Shown here: piece by piece, positions 7,071-10,787 of the stretch
How positions within the stretch are numbered: position 1 is the stretch's first letter
Layout: every line of letters begins with the position of its first letter
NCBI GenBank assembly: GCA_002396665.1
Contig: DGYJ01000057.1
Location: 14,975 to 25,761, forward strand
Length of the DNA: 10,787 nucleotides
Origin: Bdellovibrionaceae bacterium UBA5009
Lineage (GTDB): Bacteria > Bdellovibrionota > Bdellovibrionia > Bdellovibrionales > Bdellovibrionaceae
Direction of reading: 5' to 3'
Program-made: the position numbers and the translations under genes
The notes under the pieces: model-generated
Told to the model about the DNA's origin: nothing
What the model saw: the letters and a program-made list of their open reading frames with translations, nothing else
Database searches by the model: none

Positions 7071-8186
7071 CTATTGTAAAAATTGACTGTCGAAACCCTG
7101 TACAGGCCCAATAGCAATACTGCTAGAGTAACAATACTCTTTGTTCAAATCCCGGGACTGACCATGGACAGTTCCCAATCCCCTGAGGATTGTCTGTTTT
7201 CTGCTTGCGACATCGGAAACGTATTTGGGCCTTACTGTGGTCAAGCGGATCTCGAGAAGCTTATTCAATTTTTTAGACTCGGAGATCGATGGATTGGTTT
7301 TGATATAAGCTTTGTACTGACTTAAATGATCTTTATTGAATCCACCATTTTGCACAACGATATCAAATAAAAAAAGATAACTTTGCAAAGAAATAAATCC
7401 AAAGTAATCCCGATAATTTTCTGCTTTGATATGCAACTTCAAGGACTCTTTGAATTGAATATTTTTATACTCTGGTGTGGCCGCTAAATTTTGCAACTCA
7501 AGCTTCCAGTCCGCTTTGACATTAACTCCGGTAAGTATGTTTTTTCGCGCCCAAAGGACTTCTTCATTTTGCGCAGTGGCCATTGGAAAAAGTTGCAAAT
7601 TTTTTTGCTGATCCAGAATTGAAATAACGACATCATCACTGGGAAATAATTCATCTTCAAGCGAAACAGGAACAGTTTGACCAGCACCAGGTGTCGATTG
7701 TGGCGATGCACCCATGGCCCAATGATCAATCATTGCTGCAAAGCTTGAATAGTGGGGACTTGAAAACATGGATTTCATTTTTGTCGGGTACTTGCTTTTC
7801 ATTTTGTACAAAAGTGGCTGCAATGTACCTGATCCAAAATTTTGCTGAACAAGCCCAAGACTTAGTCCCATTTGATCAGAATCCCCTGCCACCGCCGACC
7901 AAGAGTGGTGACCTTCAAAACTACTTGTAATGTTTAATGCCGCTGCAAAAGAATTTCTTGTGATCTCATCAAAAAATGAAGGCCAAATAATATTTTTAAA
8001 ATCTAACTTAGAACATATGCTTAAATTCACTGCTGGTTGATTGGGTAATATTTCATCACCCTGGGAATTATCATCCCTGGATGTTTGATTATCATCCCTT
8101 ATCATCTGCAGAGCACTTTTTGTCGGAAACTGTGCTCCGCAAGACCACAAAAACATGCTGAATAAAATAAAAAAGAAACACTTCAT
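7071..8186 (-). CDS. Lysozyme-like lipoprotein, putative peptidoglycan hydrolase
   Basis: 371 residues from ATG 8186, with a weak AGAGA upstream. The in-frame GTG 8219 would put a charged stretch before the signal and is disfavoured. The signal peptide ends in LWSC, making Cys16 the lipid anchor, followed by a hydrophilic linker to about 52. Residues 84-127 read ITSSFEG...GDSDQMGLSLGLVQQNFGSGTLQPLL. This resembles the lysozyme superfamily arrangement of a catalytic Glu (Glu91), an acidic turn (Asp102/Asp104) and a Gly-rich GxSxGxxQ segment. Further family-like blocks are FDIVVQNGGFN (274-284) and SRKQTILRGLGTVHG (328-342). I infer a muramidase-type or related glycan hydrolase acting outside the cytoplasm, on the cell's own or another cell's wall. 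A chitosanase-type substrate is an alternative. The gap to the next upstream gene holds a terminator, so it should have its own promoter within about 50 bp. Confidence 0.7.
   Translation of the reverse strand: MKCFFFILFSMFLWSCGAQFPTKSALQMIRDDNQTSRDDNSQGDEILPNQPAVNLSICSKLDFKNIIWPSFFDEITRNSFAAALNITSSFEGHHSWSAVAGDSDQMGLSLGLVQQNFGSGTLQPLLYKMKSKYPTKMKSMFSSPHYSSFAAMIDHWAMGASPQSTPGAGQTVPVSLEDELFPSDDVVISILDQQKNLQLFPMATAQNEEVLWARKNILTGVNVKADWKLELQNLAATPEYKNIQFKESLKLHIKAENYRDYFGFISLQSYLFLFDIVVQNGGFNKDHLSQYKAYIKTNPSISESKKLNKLLEIRLTTVRPKYVSDVASRKQTILRGLGTVHGQSRDLNKEYCYSSSIAIGPVQGFDSQFLQ
8067..8099 (-). repeat. Short in-gene direct repeat, period 21 bp
   Basis: ATTATCATCCCT occurs at 8067-8078 and again at 8088-8099 on the plus strand. 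It encodes the repeated DDN in the linker after the lipid anchor of the lysozyme-like protein (residues 31-40). The in-frame 21-bp period means gain or loss of a unit would change linker length by seven residues. Confidence 0.45.
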
Positions 8187-8235
8187 CGTGTCTCTTTTTC
8201 GGTATTTCTGAATATCCACTTAATGCAGACAACTT

Positions 8236-8267
8236 AAAAATAGACCTCGGTGATCGACAATGGTCTA
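8236..8267 (-). terminator. Intrinsic terminator after the YggU-family gene
   Basis: On the minus strand TAGACC (8262-8267) pairs with GGTCTA (8241-8246), followed directly by TTTTT (8236-8240). The 15-nt loop may hold a further TCG/CGA pairing. The stem includes the TAG stop of the YggU-family gene. It would isolate that gene from the lysozyme-like gene downstream. Confidence 0.6.
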
Positions 8268-8573
8268 GTTTGTTGCTGTTTGAAGAAGCTCTAAAACCCG
8301 CTCAGGGTCTATGTTTCGAAGAATCACCTGCTTATGACTACTTTTTAAGCCCTTAATAATTTCAATACAGTTTTGTGGTAGACCTAAAGTGCGACTCAGA
8401 AAACGAATGACTTCTTCATTGGCCTTTCCATCGACAGGAGGCGCTGCAATCTTAAGTTTAATACTATCCCCGTGGCGACCGCTAAATTCAGGTGTCTTAG
8501 CCTGCGCTTGGATTTTCAAGTTCAGAATTAATTCGTTCTCTTTTGAAAGCCGATAACAGCCCGATAAATCCAC
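8265..8573 (-). CDS. YggU/DUF167 (UPF0235) family protein
   Basis: A small cytoplasmic protein of a widespread family whose function is not established. The core at residues 15-52 reads ELILNLKIQAQAK...FSGRHGDSIKLKIAAPPVDGKAN. It carries the family's APPVDGKAN block, followed by a helix (FLSRTLGL) and IIKGLKSSHKQV, where the family usually has G-x-x-S-R-x-K. The frame is open to ATG 8624 (119 residues), but that ATG has no Shine-Dalgarno. The 17 extra codons contain a strong intrinsic terminator for the upstream gene. GTG 8573 has GGGG at 5-nt spacing and gives 102 residues, close to the roughly 96-100 usual for the family, so I prefer it. Transcription must either read through the hairpin or begin inside it. 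If ATG 8624 is used, the extension KGEDVESSPF is simply the translated hairpin. Confidence 0.88.
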   Translation of the reverse strand: MDLSGCYRLSKENELILNLKIQAQAKTPEFSGRHGDSIKLKIAAPPVDGKANEEVIRFLSRTLGLPQNCIEIIKGLKSSHKQVILRNIDPERVLELLQTATN

Positions 8574-8582
8574 ATTAACCCC

Positions 8583-8617
8583 AAATAAAAAAGGCGAAGA
8601 TTCTACATCTTCGCCTT
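8583..8617 (-). terminator. Strong intrinsic terminator for the Cys-rich protein gene
   Basis: AAGGCGAAGA and TCTTCGCCTT form a perfect 10-bp stem (8591-8600 with 8608-8617) around a 7-nt loop. On the minus strand it is followed by TTTTATTT, giving a run of six T from the stem end. On the plus strand the hairpin is followed by TGATC, so it works in one direction. It begins 26 bp after the stop codon at 8643. Confidence 0.88.
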
Positions 8618-8642
8618 TGATCATTAAAAATTCAATTTCGAA

Positions 8643-8981
8643 TTATAATTCTCTGCAAGTGTATGTTCTGCACTCGCCAGTCAAACCATAGATACTTTTG
8701 ATTTGTTTAATTTCGTTATGAGACAAACATCCCATATCTTTTTCAATACGACGGCCATTGTAATACATACGACCACTTTGTGATCCTTTCACGCGGCCCA
8801 CAGTGCATGTGTCATGTCGATTTGAATTATTTGCTACACGACTAAAAAATTCACTTCCACTGATAATTTCCCCTGTTTCTTCAACTAGACAGGCAGAACC
8901 TGCAGGCGTTACGTCACAAGCGAATGAAACTGCGGACATTGTCAAAATTGATGTTGCTACTGCTAATACGATTTTTTTCAT
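8643..8981 (-). CDS. Small secreted Cys-rich protein of unknown function
   Basis: 112 residues, no family recognised. The ATG has AAAGGAG (8988-8994) at 6-nt spacing, a strong ribosome-binding site. A Sec signal peptide covers residues 1-21, with likely cleavage at SFA before Cys22. SFAC is not a good lipobox because position -3 is Ser, so a soluble periplasmic or secreted protein is more likely than a lipoprotein. The mature part of about 91 residues has six Cys (22, 31, 59, 85, 104, 109), enough for three disulfides, and is basic in its middle (RVKGSQSGR, NGRRIEK). The gene is monocistronic by its own strong terminator. The 138 bp upstream is AT-rich and presumably holds its promoter, though I cannot assign boxes firmly. 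Confidence 0.82.
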   Translation of the reverse strand: MKKIVLAVATSILTMSAVSFACDVTPAGSACLVEETGEIISGSEFFSRVANNSNRHDTCTVGRVKGSQSGRMYYNGRRIEKDMGCLSHNEIKQIKSIYGLTGECRTYTCREL

Positions 8982-9119
8982 AATAAACTCCTTTAAGTTT
9001 TTAGATTGAAAATCTTTTCGATTTTACGAATAAGCACTTTTTATCAGAGATTATGAAAATATGTTGTGATTTTTTTGGATATTGTAAACAAGAAAGGGGC
9101 GATTAAACTTTTGACACAA

Positions 9120-9785
9120 TTAGTGTTTATCCTTGTTTAATTCATCACGAAATTTCATCCAAATTTCATAGTATTTCCACTCGGGAGGTGAAAATGGACT
9201 TTGCTTGTGATCGGGCTTTAATTTTAAATTTCCAGTGGATAGTAAAATCTTTTTCACTTCGGGATTTTGCTCCATTTTGGCTTTCATCGCGGCAAGAATT
9301 AATTTGTAGTGCTCGCCAGGGATCATCGAACGATAGGGCATTTTTTGTCCATTAAAACTCACCCAATCAATTCCTAATTTTTTCATATTCTCTTCGGCAA
9401 GACTTCCTGCTTTTTTGGCTTCGAAGGCAGTCAAAGATTGAACTTGTTCACGGTTGTAAGTCCATACCAATGAAGGATTGCTGCGAATATCGTCTTTACC
9501 TTCTGGATATTTCATCATTTGCCAAAAACCTTCAACGCTGGCGTAACGAATGCCCTCGTAAACAAAGGGTGTTGGTGCAAAATTTGATAAAATTCCTAAC
9601 TCGTTTCGTTTCGAAAGTATGACTTCGTTTGGTCCGGCTTCCTGGGGAAGTATTTCCCAGTCTGGGGCCCCTTCTTTTGGAACTGCAGTCCACCAATGGG
9701 ATGGATACTGACTTCGATCCACATGGGCACAGGAAATTAAACTTAAAAATTGAAAACAAGAGATTAAAAAAATTATTCTTTTCAT
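9120..9785 (-). CDS. NADAR-domain lipoprotein
   Basis: 221 residues from ATG 9785. In-frame TTG 9821 is possible but places 12 residues before the signal; Shine-Dalgarno evidence is weak for both. Residues 1-18 form a signal peptide ending in LISC, with Cys19 the anchor, followed by Ala. Residues about 54-217 match the NADAR (YbiA-like, DUF1768) fold. LGILSNFAPTPFVYEGIRYA (63-82) followed by SVEGFWQMMKY (83-93) corresponds to the family's SNF...VE..xQ..K signature. A helix-rich middle and a KFRDEL tail (211-216) follow. The usual WG-x-G stretch near the C-terminus is replaced by a Pro-rich loop (191-202). Known NADAR proteins cleave N-glycosidic bonds in riboflavin-pathway intermediates or remove ADP-ribose from guanine, in the cytoplasm. 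Export here is unexpected, so the substrate is uncertain. It lies 42 bp after the SNF2 gene and is probably co-transcribed. Confidence 0.82.
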   Translation of the reverse strand: MKRIIFLISCFQFLSLISCAHVDRSQYPSHWWTAVPKEGAPDWEILPQEAGPNEVILSKRNELGILSNFAPTPFVYEGIRYASVEGFWQMMKYPEGKDDIRSNPSLVWTYNREQVQSLTAFEAKKAGSLAEENMKKLGIDWVSFNGQKMPYRSMIPGEHYKLILAAMKAKMEQNPEVKKILLSTGNLKLKPDHKQSPFSPPEWKYYEIWMKFRDELNKDKH

Positions 9786-9827
9786 AAAGACGACATATCC
9801 TAGATTAATTCCACTGGGCAATTAAAA

Positions 9828-10787
9828 TTACTTTAAGCCCAAAAGAATATCAAAGTCCTCTTTACTGAGGGCTGAACCCGCTGCGCCAACATCGACGTCT
9901 TTTTCAGTCGATGAAAATAAGGATTGAAACTTAACATCCTTACGATCTTTTAAAAGCTCAATTTTTTCTTCTAAGGATTCGTGCATAATATATCTAAAAA
10001 CTTGGACGGCTTTACTTTGACCTAATCGATGGGCCCGATCTGTGGCTTGATTTTCAACTGATGGATTCCACCAAGGCTCTAAATGGAAAACGTAACTGGC
10101 CTTGGTTAGGTTTAAACCCACACCACCTGTCTTGAGAGTCATCACCAAGACGGCCCCGCCCTTTGTATTATTAAAGTCAGCAAGCAGTGTTTGTCTTTGT
10201 TTCGTAGGTATCCCCCCGTGCAAAACAAAAACAGGAATATTGGCTTTTTTCAAAATTTCTGCCGTATGCTCTAATGTTTGCAGGAACTGAGTAAAGACCA
10301 AAGCGCTTTCGCCTGATTCAACAATTTCTTGTAATGAATCCAAAAGCGTTTCTAACTTGGGTGGAACTTTATTATATTTTACATTTGGTAAAGAAGCTGG
10401 ATCAGAGCAAGCCTGTCGAAGCCTGAGGAGGGCCGTCAGCATTTGCAATTGCACACTGGCAGGGCCTTGGGAAACCATGGTTTCTTTCACTCGCTGGTTG
10501 TAGGACAATGCAATATCTCGGTAAATTTCTTTTTGTTTTTCTTCAAAGGCAATACTGACTTTTGTTTCTTGCTTATCAGGCAGTTGATCTAAAATTTCTT
10601 TTTTTGTTCGACGCATCAGCAGTGGCTTGATTTTTAATTTTAAATCATCCATTTGCTCTCGTGTGATAGTTTCTGTATTCACAAACTCACGACGGAACTC
10701 GTCGATTCGACCAAGACTTCCTGGCACAAGTAAATCCACCAAAGAATAAAATTCACCATAATGGTTTTCCATGGGTGTACCCGGCCT
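9828..10787 (-). CDS. SNF2-family helicase/ATPase, C-terminal part (N-terminus outside window)
   Basis: A Swi2/Snf2 superfamily-2 DNA translocase. 319 residues are visible and the frame is open at the right edge, so the Met at 10772 is internal. The fragment starts at SNF2 motif III (GTPMEN, residues 3-8), followed by YSLVDLLVPGSLG and the LLMRRTK...LPDK block (56-72). The second RecA-like lobe follows: SALVFTQF (161-168), VLHGG (188-192), LKTGGVGLNLTKAS (218-231, motif V) and QATDRAHRLGQ (247-257, motif VI) with its arginine finger region. It ends about 30 residues after the lobe. The missing part should hold the Walker A and DEAH motifs. Pro at residue 2 replaces the usual Ser/Thr before GTP. 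Likely role: ATP-driven remodelling of protein-DNA complexes; the target is unknown. Confidence 0.93.
   Translation of the reverse strand, partial: RPGTPMENHYGEFYSLVDLLVPGSLGRIDEFRREFVNTETITREQMDDLKLKIKPLLMRRTKKEILDQLPDKQETKVSIAFEEKQKEIYRDIALSYNQRVKETMVSQGPASVQLQMLTALLRLRQACSDPASLPNVKYNKVPPKLETLLDSLQEIVESGESALVFTQFLQTLEHTAEILKKANIPVFVLHGGIPTKQRQTLLADFNNTKGGAVLVMTLKTGGVGLNLTKASYVFHLEPWWNPSVENQATDRAHRLGQSKAVQVFRYIMHESLEEKIELLKDRKDVKFQSLFSSTEKDVDVGAAGSALSKEDFDILLGLK

Noticed and set aside
7083..7930. Reading frames of about 80 residues on both strands
   Set aside because: All overlap the lysozyme-like gene in other frames and none resembles a real protein.
8067..8099. CRISPR-like or regulatory repeat
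   Set aside because: Only two 12-bp copies inside a coding linker, in frame with a 21-bp period; it is a coding repeat.
9012..9030. AAAATC/GATTTT stem-loop upstream of the Cys-rich gene
   Set aside because: Only a 6-bp all-weak stem without a T-tract; it is likely chance in AT-rich DNA.
9532..9759. Second minus-strand frame of 75 residues inside the NADAR gene
   Set aside because: It is a shadow of the NADAR coding sequence.

Overview
The window comes from an AT-rich Gram-negative bacterium, and its character is exported proteins. Five of nine coding regions begin with a lipoprotein signal peptide, one encodes a likely outer-membrane beta-barrel and one a small Cys-rich secreted protein. 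Large lipoproteins of no recognised family, a secreted trypsin-fold protease and a lysozyme-like lipoprotein together suggest a Bdellovibrio-like predator or relative (Bdellovibrionota). This taxonomic reading is inference; there is no rRNA or other marker.

Layout: (1) 1-881, minus: the N-terminal part of a lipoprotein with a long Ser/Asn/Asp-rich linker, running off the left edge. (2) 882-1118: a divergent intergenic region with a pair of near-identical boxes and two inverted repeats. (3) 1119-3488, plus: a trypsin-fold (S1) serine protease lipoprotein followed 39 bp later by a GT22 (ALG9/PIG-B-like) membrane glycosyltransferase. (4) 3511-6919, minus and convergent with region 3: a beta-barrel-like protein gene and a 726-residue lipoprotein gene that overlap by 14 bp, with the downstream Shine-Dalgarno inside the upstream gene. 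(5) 7071-8186, minus: a lysozyme-like lipoprotein. (6) 8236-8981, minus: a six-Cys secreted protein with a strong intrinsic terminator, then a YggU/DUF167 (UPF0235) protein with its own terminator. The first terminator lies inside the longest possible YggU-family reading frame, so I choose a later GTG start. (7) 9120-10787, minus: a NADAR-domain protein that carries a lipoprotein signal, 42 bp downstream of an SNF2-family helicase cut by the right edge.

How the parts fit together: the protease, the lysozyme-like protein, the barrel/lipoprotein pair and the other lipoproteins would all act at the outer membrane or outside the cytoplasm, possibly on another cell or its wall. The helicase and the YggU-family protein are cytoplasmic. 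The most unusual item is the predicted export of a NADAR domain, a fold known from intracellular nucleotide and ADP-ribose chemistry. No tRNA, rRNA, CRISPR array, insertion sequence or prophage gene is visible. No gene-free stretch exceeds 300 bp; the longest is 882-1118.
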